NCBI GenBank assembly: GCA_964632945.1
Contig: CAZWCX010000018.1
Span: 12,090-76,089, forward strand
DNA length: 64,000 nt
Reading direction: 5' to 3'
Source: CAZWCX01 sp964632945
GTDB taxonomy: Bacteria; Planctomycetota; MHYJ01; WSZJ01; CAZWCX01
Position 1 is the first letter of the stretch. The number at the start of each line of letters is the position of its first letter. The translations under genes were made by a program, and so were the position numbers. Below are positions 19,611 to 28,585 of this stretch, piece by piece. The notes beneath the pieces were generated by a model, which was given only the letters and a program-made list of their open reading frames with translations, ran no database searches and was not told the origin of the DNA.

Positions 19611-21145
19611 GGGGTTCCTCCCGGCGCAGGCGTTCGCGTCGTCAGGTGGACGATCGAGTTGGCGTAATACTGCAGCACCGCCCCGGCCCCCGGTGCGACG
19701 GTCACGATCCCGTTTTCCTCTCGCACGAGCCCCCGCTCTTCGAGCACGTCGAGGGCGATGTCGAGGGTCTGCTGGGCGACGTCGCTGGCGAACATCTGGT
19801 CCACGACGTCGAACAGGTCGTCGTGATAGAGGGCGCGTTCCTCCGCGTGGGTGGCCCGGCCGCGCATGGTGCGGTCGAATTCCTTCCCCTCCACGACGTG
19901 GGCCCCGGCCGCGACCAGCGTCTCGCGGAGCGTGCGTACCCGGCGCGCGAGTTCCGTGCGCGAGATCCGGTCGTGCGGGATCCCCGTGAGCACCGTCGCC
20001 GTCAGCGCCACGGGTGTCACCGGCAGGACCTCGCCGATCCGCCGCATCAGCAGGTCCGCGAATTCCTTCACTCGCGCGCGCCGCTCGTCGTCGGTCAAGT
20101 CCGCGATCCGGATCCCCCGTTCGGCCATCCAGGAGTCGAAAGATACCGGCGCGCCGAAGCAGACCGCGGCATAGCCGTGTCGCAGGACCGCCCCGGTGGC
20201 GTACCGGTAGAGGTTCCCTCCGAGGGAGCGGGCCAGATGACGGAGCACCCGGAACAGCGAGATCATCCGCTCCCGGAATCCCCGTCGCTCCTGCTGTCCG
20301 GACTTTTCGCCCAACAGGAATTCGTCCTCCAGCACGCGGTCGAAGTTGATCCCGGCCGGCACGAAGACCAGATCCCGGGCGAAGGCCGGATCCCGCTTCA
20401 CCTTTACGATGTAGTCGAGCAGCCCGATCTTGGGCTCGCGAAACCGTCCGTCGCGCGACAGTCCCCCCTCGATGAAGATCGCCTGTTTCCCGGCCTTGCG
20501 GGTCAGCAGTTGGACGTACTTCTCGAGCACGAGGTGGTAGAGCGGCTCGCGAAAGTTGCGCCGGACGAAATACGAACCGAAGCTCTTGAACAGTTCCTCG
20601 AGCGGCCAGACCCGCGCCCATTCGCCGACCGCGTACGAGAGCGCCACCTGCTCGGAGAGCACGTATCCCGCCAGGATGAAGTCCACGTTCGATCGGTGGT
20701 TCATCACGTAGATGGTGGCCGCGTTCGCAGGAATCTCCGATCCGGACCCCATGCCGGATCGGTCGACGACCGGGCTGAACAGGGAATGAATGAAAAGTCG
20801 CGCCAGCGGATAGCCGATTTTGTAGTACGAGACCAGGTTGAAACTCGGGACGATCTCCTCGATGTAGGTTTCGACCTTGTCCCGAGCCTCCTCGAGCGGG
20901 CAGCCCGTTTCCGCGGCATGGGCCATCACCGCCTGGTGGATCTCGGGGTCGTTCAGCAACGTCTGGCGCACCAACAACTTGTTGGCGAACTGGAATTTTG
21001 CGATCTGGACTTGATGCCGGTTCAGGAATTCCTGGACCGAGCGCCGGAAGGCGGTTCGCAGCCTGCGAAAGAGGAGATAGCGGAGCGTCTCGTAGGCCAG
21101 CACGACGGCCGCCAGGAGGGCGAACCACTGGAGGGCTTCCAACAT
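19607..21145 (-). CDS. PlsB-like glycerol-3-phosphate/lysophospholipid acyltransferase
   Basis: A 512-aa protein with an N-terminal membrane helix (about 4-22). Its acyltransferase domain contains 'MNHRSNVDFILAG' (HxxxxD block, about 146-158), 'YFVRRNFREPLY' and 'FIEGGLSRDGRF' (about 222), the block pattern of PlsB/GPAT. PlsB uses acyl-CoA or acyl-ACP to acylate glycerol-3-phosphate at the inner membrane. E. coli PlsB is about 800 aa, so this is a shorter form. It probably starts the operon ending with the acyl-CoA ligase, so imported fatty acids could go directly into phospholipid. The ATG at 21145 is chosen because the sequence before it is not protein-like. Confidence 0.82.
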   Translation of the reverse strand: MLEALQWFALLAAVVLAYETLRYLLFRRLRTAFRRSVQEFLNRHQVQIAKFQFANKLLVRQTLLNDPEIHQAVMAHAAETGCPLEEARDKVETYIEEIVPSFNLVSYYKIGYPLARLFIHSLFSPVVDRSGMGSGSEIPANAATIYVMNHRSNVDFILAGYVLSEQVALSYAVGEWARVWPLEELFKSFGSYFVRRNFREPLYHLVLEKYVQLLTRKAGKQAIFIEGGLSRDGRFREPKIGLLDYIVKVKRDPAFARDLVFVPAGINFDRVLEDEFLLGEKSGQQERRGFRERMISLFRVLRHLARSLGGNLYRYATGAVLRHGYAAVCFGAPVSFDSWMAERGIRIADLTDDERRARVKEFADLLMRRIGEVLPVTPVALTATVLTGIPHDRISRTELARRVRTLRETLVAAGAHVVEGKEFDRTMRGRATHAEERALYHDDLFDVVDQMFASDVAQQTLDIALDVLEERGLVREENGIVTVAPGAGAVLQYYANSIVHLTTRTPAPGGTP

Positions 21146-21348
21146 CGCCCGGTGCTCCCTATGGGGGGTGCGGGACCCGGTCGGCGGAGAAATCCGGGTC
21201 GCGCGCCGGGCCGCCCGCCGAGCGCCCGGGGGCCGGCGCGGGGTCGTTCGCCGGGAGGCGAGCAGGATCATAGCGGCGCGGAGAACGGCCGGTCAAGCCC
21301 GGGGAGCAGGCCCGCCCGCACAAGTTCTTCGGCGAGGCATGAATTCTG

Positions 21349-21377
21349 TTGACAGCCGGAGGGGTCCTCCCTAGGAT
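21349..21377 (+). promoter_or_regulatory. Strong sigma70-type promoter for the FadL-TatT-TRAP unit
   Basis: TTGACA (21349-21354), a 17-nt spacer and TAGGAT (21372-21377), 52 nt before the ATG at 21430. The -35 is a perfect consensus match. The spacer contains the imperfect palindrome GGGGTCCTCCC. This is the best promoter match in the window. Confidence 0.65.
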
Positions 21378-21429
21378 CCCGGCGAGTCGGCAAGGAGTCT
21401 GGTTGCTGGACAGGAAAGGAAGGTGTCTG

Positions 21430-22743
21430 ATGTCGACGATTCGAGCGAAGTACGGGCTCGTACTGGCGTTCCTGCTCTTCTCGCCGGGCGTGGTCCTGGC
21501 CAACGGCTTCCGGATCCCGGATCAGGGAGCGCGCGGGATGGGCATGGCGAATGCCGCGACCGCCCAGGGCACGGACGCGTCCGCGCTCTACAGCAATCCG
21601 GCCGCAGTCGGCGTGCTGGATGGCACCTACACCTCCTCCGGCATCACCTTCATCTACGCCACCGGGTCGGACTTCCGCAGCGACAATGTGGACCCGGCCG
21701 GCCCGGTCGGTCCCGCACCCGATCAGAGCGCGGACGACGACCTCTTCTATCCCCTCAATATGTATTTCGTGACCGACGGCGGGACCGAGAAGTTCAACTT
21801 CGGTCTGGCGATCTTCAGCGGGTACGGCCTGGGCCGCGACTGGGACGATGACGCCGGTTTCGAGCGCCCCCTCGACGAGGTCGACCTGATCACCGTCAGC
21901 ATCCAGCCCAGCGTGACGTACGAGATCATGGACGACCTCTACGCGTCGCTGTTCATGACCATCATGGCGTCGAAGATCAATTTCATGGGCAAGCCGCAGG
22001 CGAACTTCGGCCCCCTGGGCATTCGCGACGTCATGGACCTCGACCTCTCCGCCGACGGCACCGGCACCGGCTACGGCCTGGCTGCCTACTGGGAGCCGTG
22101 CGATTCGATTCAGATCGGCGCCATCTACCGCAGCGAAGTGACCATCGACTACGAAGGTCACGCCGAGGCGAACGACATCCAGCCGCTCCTTCAGGCGCTG
22201 GCCGGGGGCCGCTCGTCCGTCGAGACCGATGCGGAGACCGAGATTCACTTCCCGGCCACCGTCTCTCTGGGTATCGCCTACAAGCCCAGCGACAAGTGGC
22301 TGATCGAAGTCGACGTCGACTTCACCGGCTGGCAGTCCTTCCGCAACGTCAGCGTTCGCCTCGACGAGCAGGTTCCCGGGATCGGCTTCTCCAACGAGGC
22401 CATCTCCCTCCGCTCGAGCTGGCATAACGCCTTCACCTATCGCCTCGGCGGTCAATATGCCTATGACGAGAACTGGAAGTTCCGCATGGGCTACGTGTAC
22501 GACCAGAACCCGATTCCGGACCACACGCTCCATCCCAGCCTCCCGGACAGCGATCGCCACGGCCTCGCCACCGGCGTCGGCTACACCTGCGGAGACTGGA
22601 CCTTCGACTTCTCCTACATGGCCCTGTTCTTCGAAGACCGGGATATCAGCAACGGCGTCACGGACGTCCACAACATCCGCCAGGACGGAACCTATGAGAA
22701 CATGGCGCACCTGTGGGCTCTGAGCGTCGGCAAGAAGTGGTAA
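21430..22743 (+). CDS. FadL/OmpP1 family outer-membrane transporter
   Basis: A 437-aa protein with a signal peptide (1-25, ending VVLANG), then the FadL hatch-like start 'GFRIPDQGARGMGMANAA' and 'ALYSNPAAV'. The remainder is a beta-barrel ending in Trp ('VGKKW'). FadL proteins carry long-chain fatty acids and other hydrophobic molecules across the outer membrane. The start has a GGAAGG SD. Only 14 nt separate it from the TatT gene, so they are co-transcribed. With acyl-CoA ligase and acyltransferase genes divergent to it, a lipid substrate is likely. Confidence 0.88.
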   Translation: MSTIRAKYGLVLAFLLFSPGVVLANGFRIPDQGARGMGMANAATAQGTDASALYSNPAAVGVLDGTYTSSGITFIYATGSDFRSDNVDPAGPVGPAPDQSADDDLFYPLNMYFVTDGGTEKFNFGLAIFSGYGLGRDWDDDAGFERPLDEVDLITVSIQPSVTYEIMDDLYASLFMTIMASKINFMGKPQANFGPLGIRDVMDLDLSADGTGTGYGLAAYWEPCDSIQIGAIYRSEVTIDYEGHAEANDIQPLLQALAGGRSSVETDAETEIHFPATVSLGIAYKPSDKWLIEVDVDFTGWQSFRNVSVRLDEQVPGIGFSNEAISLRSSWHNAFTYRLGGQYAYDENWKFRMGYVYDQNPIPDHTLHPSLPDSDRHGLATGVGYTCGDWTFDFSYMALFFEDRDISNGVTDVHNIRQDGTYENMAHLWALSVGKKW

Positions 22744-22757
22744 GGGAGGGGGACGGG

Positions 22758-23651
22758 ATGCACTCCAGGAAGATCATTGCCGGGCTTGCGGCGCTCGTAA
22801 TGCTGGGGACGCTCGGTTGCGCCTCCAGCCGCAAGAAGGCATGGGAACGCGAGGATGCCAAGGTAACCGCGCAGGGATCCGCCCAGGCGGATCCCAATGA
22901 GCTGGCGCGCGCGGAGGAGGCCTGGAAGAAGCGCGACGACAAGGCTCAGCTCCAGGCCGCCCTCGATATCTGGACCAAAATTGCCAGTTCCGGCGCCGGC
23001 AACTACGCGATCTATGCCAAGCTTTCCCGGGGCTTCTATCTGATGGGCGACGGGTACGTCGATGACGCCGACGTCAACAAGAAGCTGGAGTACTTCGATC
23101 AGGGCGCGACTTGGGGAGAGAAGGCGCTCTACACCTTCCCGGCCTTCAAGGAAGTCGTGGACATCGGCAAGCCGGTCGAAGAAGCCGTCACGCGCCTCGG
23201 CAAGGAGGCCATCGACGGCATTTACTGGAATGCGGTGAACGTCGGGAAGTGGGCCAAGACGAAGGGCACCTCGACGATCCTCTTCTACAAGAGCCGGGTG
23301 AAGAAGACGATCGAGCATCTCATCACCCTCGACGAGAAGTACTTCTACGGCGCCCCGCACCGGTATCTCGGGGCGTATTATGCCGCCGCCCCGGGATTCT
23401 CCGGCGGCGACCTCGGCAAATCGAAGGAGCACTTCGACAAGGCCATCAAGATCGAGCCGAATTACTTCGGCACCCGGGTCCTGTACGCGGTAGAGTATGC
23501 CGTCAAGGACCAGGACGCCGCGCTCTACAAAAAGGAGCTCGAGTTCGTGATCAACGGCAAGCCGGAAGTGCTGCCGGACGTCGCGCCCGAGCAGAAGATC
23601 GAGCAGCAGAAAGCCAAGAAGGCGCTTCCGCAAGTGGAAGACCTCTTCTAG
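22758..23651 (+). CDS. tatT: TRAP transporter T-component lipoprotein (TatT)
   Basis: A 297-aa lipoprotein (lipobox LGTLGC, Cys at about 21) rich in TPR-like helical pairs, matching the TatT family. In Treponema pallidum TatT (Tp0956) forms a trimer that binds the TRAP binding protein and was proposed to help move hydrophobic ligands through the periplasm. Here it stands between a FadL porin and dctP, exactly where such a relay would act. SD GGGAGGGGG precedes the ATG. Confidence 0.85.
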   Translation: MHSRKIIAGLAALVMLGTLGCASSRKKAWEREDAKVTAQGSAQADPNELARAEEAWKKRDDKAQLQAALDIWTKIASSGAGNYAIYAKLSRGFYLMGDGYVDDADVNKKLEYFDQGATWGEKALYTFPAFKEVVDIGKPVEEAVTRLGKEAIDGIYWNAVNVGKWAKTKGTSTILFYKSRVKKTIEHLITLDEKYFYGAPHRYLGAYYAAAPGFSGGDLGKSKEHFDKAIKIEPNYFGTRVLYAVEYAVKDQDAALYKKELEFVINGKPEVLPDVAPEQKIEQQKAKKALPQVEDLF

Positions 23652-23664
23652 GCCGGGAGTGCAG

Positions 23665-23723
23665 CGAAGGCACGGGGGTCGGGTCGCGGCGCAAGCCGTG
23701 ACTCCTTGCCCGCCGTGCCTTCG
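23665..23723 (+). promoter_or_regulatory. 11-bp perfect inverted repeat between tatT and dctP
   Basis: CGAAGGCACGG at 23665-23675 and its exact complement CCGTGCCTTCG at 23713-23723, separated by 37 nt. It lies in the 157-nt tatT-dctP gap. It could be an mRNA processing or stability hairpin, or a partial terminator, that adjusts porin versus transporter expression. No U-run follows. Confidence 0.4.
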
Positions 23724-23808
23724 GCGTTCCCGGGGGCGCGCCGTGCGTGTCCCCCCGCCGTCCCGCACCCGCGGATGGCCGTTCCCCGTTGCTTGCGGAG
23801 ATCCCACC

Positions 23809-24813
23809 ATGCGCCGCTCCCTGATCCCCCTTGCCCTCGCGGTACTCCTCGCCGGCTCCGGTTTCGCCGCGGCCGAGGAATTCACCATCAAATTCGGCAC
23901 GGTGGCGCCGAAGGACACCCCCTGGTCGGAACAGCTCACCGACATCAAGAAGCGCGTCGAGAAGGAGAGCGACAAGAAGATCAAGGTGAAGCTCATGCTC
24001 GGCGGCGCCCTCGGCGGCGAGCTCGAGATGCTCGAGCAGCTGGGCCAGGGACGGATCCAGGGCGGCGGGTTCTCCTCCGGCGCCGTCGCCACCATCGTCC
24101 CGGAACTCGAGCTGATCGAGCTGCCGTACCTGTTCGAGAGCGACGAGGAGGCCGATTACGTCCTCGATACCGTGCTCTTCAAGCCGATGTCGGCGGCGCT
24201 GGCCAAGAAGGGAATGGTGCTCGCGGCCTGGGGAGAAAACGGCTGGCGCGGGATCGGCAACCGCGTTCGTGCGATCAAGGCCCCCGGCGACCTGCAAGGG
24301 CTCAAGCTGCGCTCGCAGGAGAGCAAGATCCACCTCGCCACCTGGAAGGCGCTCGGGGTGAATGCCACCCCGATCGGCATTCCCGAAGTGCTGTCGGCGC
24401 TCCAGACCGGTGTCGTCGAGGGATTCGACAATACGCCGCTCTTCGCGGCCGCGACGGAGTGGTACACCACCGCGAAATTCTACACCGTCACGAATCACAT
24501 CTACCAGCCCGGCGTGGTCGTCTACTCCAAGGCCTTCTTCGACTCCCTCCCGCCGGACCTCCAGAAAATTCTCCTCGGCGACCCTGCCGCCGAGAGCAAG
24601 CGCGGCCGCGAAGCGGTGCGCAAGATGAACGTCGAACTGGTCGAGCAGTTCAAGAACCAGAAGATCCAGGTCAACGTCCTCTCGGCCGACGATCGCGCCA
24701 AGTTCCGCGCCGCCACGCGCGGAGTCCATGAGGACTATCGCAAGCAGGCCGGTGGCGAGCTGCTCGATCAGGTCTATGCCGCCATCGAGAAGTTCCGCAG
24801 CGGGAAGCGCTAG
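23809..24813 (+). CDS. dctP: TRAP transporter substrate-binding protein DctP
   Basis: A 334-aa periplasmic solute-binding protein with a signal peptide (1-22, FAAAEE). DctP hallmarks are 'FTIKFGTVAPKDTPW', 'GLKLRSQESKI' (the conserved Arg that normally binds the ligand carboxylate) and 'ALQTGVVEGFDNTP'. It captures an organic acid and delivers it to DctQM. The clustering with FadL and TatT hints at a hydrophobic acid rather than a C4-dicarboxylate. I chose the ATG at 23809 because the signal peptide starts there. Confidence 0.93.
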   Translation: MRRSLIPLALAVLLAGSGFAAAEEFTIKFGTVAPKDTPWSEQLTDIKKRVEKESDKKIKVKLMLGGALGGELEMLEQLGQGRIQGGGFSSGAVATIVPELELIELPYLFESDEEADYVLDTVLFKPMSAALAKKGMVLAAWGENGWRGIGNRVRAIKAPGDLQGLKLRSQESKIHLATWKALGVNATPIGIPEVLSALQTGVVEGFDNTPLFAAATEWYTTAKFYTVTNHIYQPGVVVYSKAFFDSLPPDLQKILLGDPAAESKRGREAVRKMNVELVEQFKNQKIQVNVLSADDRAKFRAATRGVHEDYRKQAGGELLDQVYAAIEKFRSGKR

Positions 24814-24884
24814 ATCAGCGGCTTACGTCCGGGGCGGCGGCTGACCTCCGTCGGCCCCGCCCGGATTCACGACGCGGGGGACTC

Positions 24885-25481
24885 ATGGAACAGGCCACGC
24901 CGGGCTACATCCGCGTTTTCGCCTCGGTGGACGAATGGGTCCATCGCGCGGAGCGGTTCCTGCTCTGCCTCGTCCTGATCCTGATGATCGCGGTCGTGTT
25001 CGCCGACTTCGCCATGCGCGAAATGCGCGTCGGCGGGCTGGCGTGGTCGAAGGCGGCGGCCACCTATGCCATGGTCTGGGTCGGCTTCCTGGGCGCAAGC
25101 CTGGCCACGCGAAGCCGCAAGCATCTGAAGGTCGATGCCTCCGAGAAAATCATCCCGAAGCGCTTTCGGATGCACATGGCCGGCCTGGTCGGTCTCATCG
25201 CCGCCCTGTTCTGTTTCTACCTCGCCTACCTCGGCGGGATCGTCGTCCATGACTCGATGGTCTCGGGGAAAAAGTCGCCGGTCATGGACCTGCGAATCTG
25301 GGTCGTGCAGGCGGCCATCCCGTTCTCCTGCACGCTGATGGGGCTCCGCTTCCTCCTGCAGGATGCCGCCGGCAACCTCTACCGGATCGTGAAGGGGCTC
25401 CCCCCGCCGGATTCCGGCGGACTCGGGCATGGCGTCGCCCTGCCTCCGGAACCGGGACCCGCGGCAAAGGAGCCGTCATGA
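24885..25481 (+). CDS. dctQ: TRAP transporter small permease DctQ
   Basis: A 198-aa membrane protein with four helices (near 24-44, 60-80, 102-122 and 142-160), typical DctQ topology and length. 'VFADFAMREMRVGGLAWSKA' and 'TYAMVWVGFLGASLATRSRK' fit the family. It pairs with DctM in the inner membrane. Its stop overlaps the start of dctM (ATGA). Confidence 0.9.
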   Translation: MEQATPGYIRVFASVDEWVHRAERFLLCLVLILMIAVVFADFAMREMRVGGLAWSKAAATYAMVWVGFLGASLATRSRKHLKVDASEKIIPKRFRMHMAGLVGLIAALFCFYLAYLGGIVVHDSMVSGKKSPVMDLRIWVVQAAIPFSCTLMGLRFLLQDAAGNLYRIVKGLPPPDSGGLGHGVALPPEPGPAAKEPS

Positions 25482-26812
25482 CCGGCTGGTTGATCGCCCT
25501 CCTCGGTCTGCTCCTGCTCGCGTCCGGAGAGTACCTCTTCGTCGTGATCGGGATCGCCACCGCCTGCTGCGTCTGGTTCCTCGGGGATCAGATCATGCAG
25601 GGAATCGCCTCGGACGTGTTCAATTCGGTCAACAAGGAGGTGCTGCTCGCCATCCCGTTCTTCATCGTCGCCGGCGGCATCGTCACGAAAGGAAAGATCG
25701 CCCAGCGGTTGGTCGACCTCGCCAAGGCCATGATCGGCTGGATCCCCGGCGGCCTCGCTCTCACCGCCGTCCTGGCCTGCATGTTCTTCGCGGCGATTTC
25801 GGGATCGTCCCCCGTCACCCTGATCGCCATCGGTTCCATGCTGTTCCCCGCCATGGTCAAGGAAGGGTACTCGGAACGCTTCTCGATGGGAGTGCTTTCG
25901 ACGGGGGGGACGCTCGGGATCATCATCCCGCCGAGCATCCCCATGATCGTCTACTCGATCATGGTCTCCGACTCGTTGAAGCGATTGGAGGACCTCGGCG
26001 AGGAAGTCGGGGCGATGCACTCGGCGTCCGTGACGAACCTGTTCATCGCGGGGGTGATCCCCGGCCTTCTCCTGGGCGGCCTGCTCGCCGCCTACGCGAT
26101 GCTCTACGGCATTCGCAGCGGCGCGGGACGGATCCCCTTCAGCATGAAGGTCCTGGGTCGCGCGTTCTACCAGGGGATCTGGGCCCTCCTGCTGCCGGTC
26201 CTCATCCTCGGCGGAATCTACGGCGGATACTTCACGGCCACCGAGTCCGCGGCGGTCGCGGTGGTCTACGCGCTCTTCGTGGAACTCGTTTTCCACCGCG
26301 AACTGAAGATCAGGCAAATTCCGGATATCCTGGTCGAAGCGGCGGAGTTGATGGGCCAGTTGTTCCCCATCCTGGTTCTCGCCGCGGCATTCAACATGTT
26401 CCTCACCATGGAGGAGATCCCGCAGAGCGCGGCGGAGCGACTCTCCGAACTCGTCACGTCCAAGGTCGGGTTCCTGATCCTGGTGAACATCTTCCTGTTC
26501 ATCGTCGGTTGCGTCATGGACATCATGTCCGCGATCCTCATCTTCGCGCCGCTGCTGGCGCCGATGATCGCGCGATTCGGGATCGACCCGGTCCACTTCG
26601 GGATCATCTTCATCGTCAACCTGGAGATCGGGTACCTGACGCCGCCGATGGGGATCAATCTCTTCGTCGCGAGCGGCTTGTTCAAGAAGCCGATCACCGA
26701 AGTGATGCGGGCCATCCTGCCGTTCGTGGGCCTGCTCCTCCTCGGGTTGGGGCTGATCACCTACTTCCCGCAGATCTCGCTCTTCCTGGTGGACGTGATG
26801 ATCAAGGACTAG
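25478..26812 (+). CDS. dctM: TRAP transporter large permease DctM
   Basis: A 444-aa protein with 12 or more membrane segments. It shows DctM signatures 'AAISGSSPVTLIAIGSMLFP' and 'GTLGIIIPPSIPMIVYS', and 'DIMSAILIFAPLLAPMIARF' near the C-terminal half. It forms the Na+-driven substrate channel with DctQ. An insert around 170-185 ('RLEDLGEEVGAMHSASV') is longer than I expect for the family and would face the membrane surface. Confidence 0.93.
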   Translation: MTGWLIALLGLLLLASGEYLFVVIGIATACCVWFLGDQIMQGIASDVFNSVNKEVLLAIPFFIVAGGIVTKGKIAQRLVDLAKAMIGWIPGGLALTAVLACMFFAAISGSSPVTLIAIGSMLFPAMVKEGYSERFSMGVLSTGGTLGIIIPPSIPMIVYSIMVSDSLKRLEDLGEEVGAMHSASVTNLFIAGVIPGLLLGGLLAAYAMLYGIRSGAGRIPFSMKVLGRAFYQGIWALLLPVLILGGIYGGYFTATESAAVAVVYALFVELVFHRELKIRQIPDILVEAAELMGQLFPILVLAAAFNMFLTMEEIPQSAAERLSELVTSKVGFLILVNIFLFIVGCVMDIMSAILIFAPLLAPMIARFGIDPVHFGIIFIVNLEIGYLTPPMGINLFVASGLFKKPITEVMRAILPFVGLLLLGLGLITYFPQISLFLVDVMIKD

Positions 26813-26813
26813 C

Positions 26814-26857
26814 CGGATGATTCATGAGGCCGCGTCAGCGGCTTCGTGAAGAATCCG
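26814..26857 (+). terminator. Hairpin after dctM, member of the palindromic repeat family
   Basis: Two 20-nt arms (26814-26833 and 26838-26857) matching at 16 of 20 positions with a 4-nt loop, starting 2 nt after the dctM stop. It begins GGATGATTCA like the palindrome at 46353. No T-run follows, so termination is likely but not certain. Confidence 0.5.
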
Positions 26858-26924
26858 CCCGCGGGCTCCGGTCCGCGTCAGCAGCCGGGACCGCGGGGCG
26901 ACCGGCGTGCGACACACGGTGCCG

Positions 26925-27018
26925 CACGTTGGGCGAGGCAGTCCTGCCCCGGACGGCCTTCCTGGCCGGTCGGAACCGGATGGTTCACAAACAGCGAAGC
27001 GTTTGTAAGTCATCCGGG
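26925..27018 (-). repeat. Interspersed palindromic repeat, copy 2
   Basis: Reverse complement of the unit at 1310-1397, about 80-85% identical by eye over 90 bp, including the block GCAGGACTGCCTCGCCCA. With the hairpin at 26814-26857 it brackets a segment of about 205 bp whose ends begin GGATGA in inverted orientation, reminiscent of a small non-coding mobile unit. It lies between the convergent dctM and HMA genes. The remaining 116 nt to the HMA gene show nothing recognised. Confidence 0.7.
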
Positions 27019-27134
27019 CGAGCGAGGGGGTAGGAGTGCCCGCGGGGCGCCGTGCGGCGGGGACCCGGGGAGCACGTCCAGGCGGGCGCGCGCGCCTGCG
27101 CCCTTCCGCGGGCCGATTCGGGAAGGATCGGGCG

Positions 27135-27359
27135 TCATCCGCGCAAGATCTTGAATCCCGCCTGCAGCACGGCCTGACGGACCATGCCCAGGATCTGGTC
27201 GTCCTCCTGCGCCAGGGTGACGATCACACTGCGGTCGAGATGGGAAGCCTGGACGGTACGCACGCCGGCAACCCGGGCAACCACCTTCTCGATGGTCGAC
27301 TCGCAGCCGTGACAGGTCATGCCGTCCACGGCGAACCGGTGGACCTTCTCGGTGTCCAT
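27135..27359 (-). CDS. Heavy-metal-associated (HMA) domain protein, CopZ-like
   Basis: A 74-aa single HMA domain with 'GMTCHGCES', the canonical MxCxxC metal site, and the ferredoxin-like pattern ending 'VRQAVLQAGFKILRG'. Such proteins bind Cu(I) or a similar soft metal in the cytoplasm and pass it to P-type ATPases. None is in the window. The ATG at 27359 has GGAG 8 nt upstream. A start at 27401 with GGAGG upstream would add 14 residues. Confidence 0.85.
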   Translation of the reverse strand: MDTEKVHRFAVDGMTCHGCESTIEKVVARVAGVRTVQASHLDRSVIVTLAQEDDQILGMVRQAVLQAGFKILRG

Positions 27360-27604
27360 GCGCCACTCCAGCAAGGGTTCCGAAGGGCCCTCCACGCCCA
27401 TACCGGAATCTCCCTCCATTGTATCCCGGACCGAATCGCGGTCAAGCGTCCGAGAACGCCCCGAATCCGGATGCCCATCCCCGCCGGAAACCTCGGGAAT
27501 TCGCCTCACATGCGATTCGGGCGATCCCGGAGGGCCACCCGAGGAACCATGGGGCGAGCGGACTTCGGTCCGGGACTTTTCCTTCCCGGCTGACCACAGA
27601 ACCC

Positions 27605-27633
27605 TTGCGCAGCCTGCAAGAAGAACTTAGAAT
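27605..27633 (+). promoter_or_regulatory. Sigma70-type promoter for the winged-helix gene
   Basis: TTGCGC, 17-nt spacer, TAGAAT, 57 nt upstream of the ATG at 27691. The -10 is 5/6 to consensus. Confidence 0.5.
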
Positions 27634-27690
27634 CGGGCATTGAGCAGTTCTCGAATCTGACTTTGTCATGCCCATTCACGGAGAGTCTCG

Positions 27691-28176
27691 ATGAAACTTT
27701 CCACACTGGCGAAGCAACTCCAGAAACTTGACGCCAAGGAGGCGGAAGCGATCATTCGTGACGTCACGGCCAAGGTCGAGGGTCAACAGAAGCTCAAACA
27801 GCTGACCCAGCAGCGCCAGAAGCTGGTCAAGGCGCTCACCGCCCTCGACATCGAAATCGCGAGGCTCGAAGGACGATCCGGGAAGGTGAATACGAACCGC
27901 TACAACCGGATCGGCCGGGTTCGTGACCGTTCGCAACCGACCATCGTCGAGCGGGCGATCAGCGTCCTCAGCGACAAGGCCAATGGCATGCGCATCACCG
28001 AGCTCGCCAAGGCAATCCGCACCGCCGGTCACAAGACGTTGAGCAAGCCGCGCACGTTCGTGACCGCCGTGTACCTGGCGATCAAGCGGGACCCTCGTTT
28101 CCGTCGCCTGAGCAAGGGCGTCTACGCCCTCCGCGCGAACGTCGTCAAGACGGTGTCGAAGGACGCGGGAAAGTAG
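27691..28176 (+). CDS. Coiled-coil plus winged-helix (HARE-HTH-like) protein
   Basis: A 161-aa basic protein. Residues about 5-70 are a charged coiled coil ('QKLKQLTQQRQKLVKAL'). Residues about 88-150 look like a winged helix of the HARE-HTH kind: 'ERAISVLSDKANGMRITELA' then 'TFVTAVYLAIKRDPRFRRL' and 'KGVYALR'. Such domains bind nucleic acid or scaffold chromatin and polymerase. It could be a nucleoid-associated or regulatory protein; the target is unknown. It has its own promoter and a GGAGAG SD. Confidence 0.6.
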   Translation: MKLSTLAKQLQKLDAKEAEAIIRDVTAKVEGQQKLKQLTQQRQKLVKALTALDIEIARLEGRSGKVNTNRYNRIGRVRDRSQPTIVERAISVLSDKANGMRITELAKAIRTAGHKTLSKPRTFVTAVYLAIKRDPRFRRLSKGVYALRANVVKTVSKDAGK

Positions 28177-28585
28177 AGGGGCAAGTGGCAAAGTCGGGGG
28201 GCGCGGGCTCGTGGGTCCGCGCCTCCCCGAGTCACCCCACCCGCTTCCAGCCTCGGCCCTGCATTCTCGCGGGGGGCGGCGATTCGCTGCGGGTTCACGA
28301 CTGAGATGAGGCCGGGCGGGGACGATAGGGCGGGAACCGAAAAAAAGTTGTCCCCCCGTCGCTCAAAGCAATCTCGGTACCTCAGACCGATGCCTGGCCA
28401 TGTGACCAGAAGGCTTACGTGCCAGCCTTGACCGATGGGGGGACGGAACCCGGTTGAATATTCTTGAACCCCCCTCAATCCGTGAGTAATTCTATCACGT
28501 TCCGATCCCCCGTCAACCCGTTTCCCGATCGGGACGTCCAGATTCGCGCGATTCGTTCCGACCCGCCCCCCGCAGAGGAGGATTT
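28177..28585. other. Intergenic stretch, nothing recognised
   Basis: The 409 bp carry an A-run (around 28340) and pyrimidine-rich patches, and end with the SD of the next gene (GGAGG). I see no RNA gene, and no frame with protein-like content on either strand. Confidence 0.4.
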
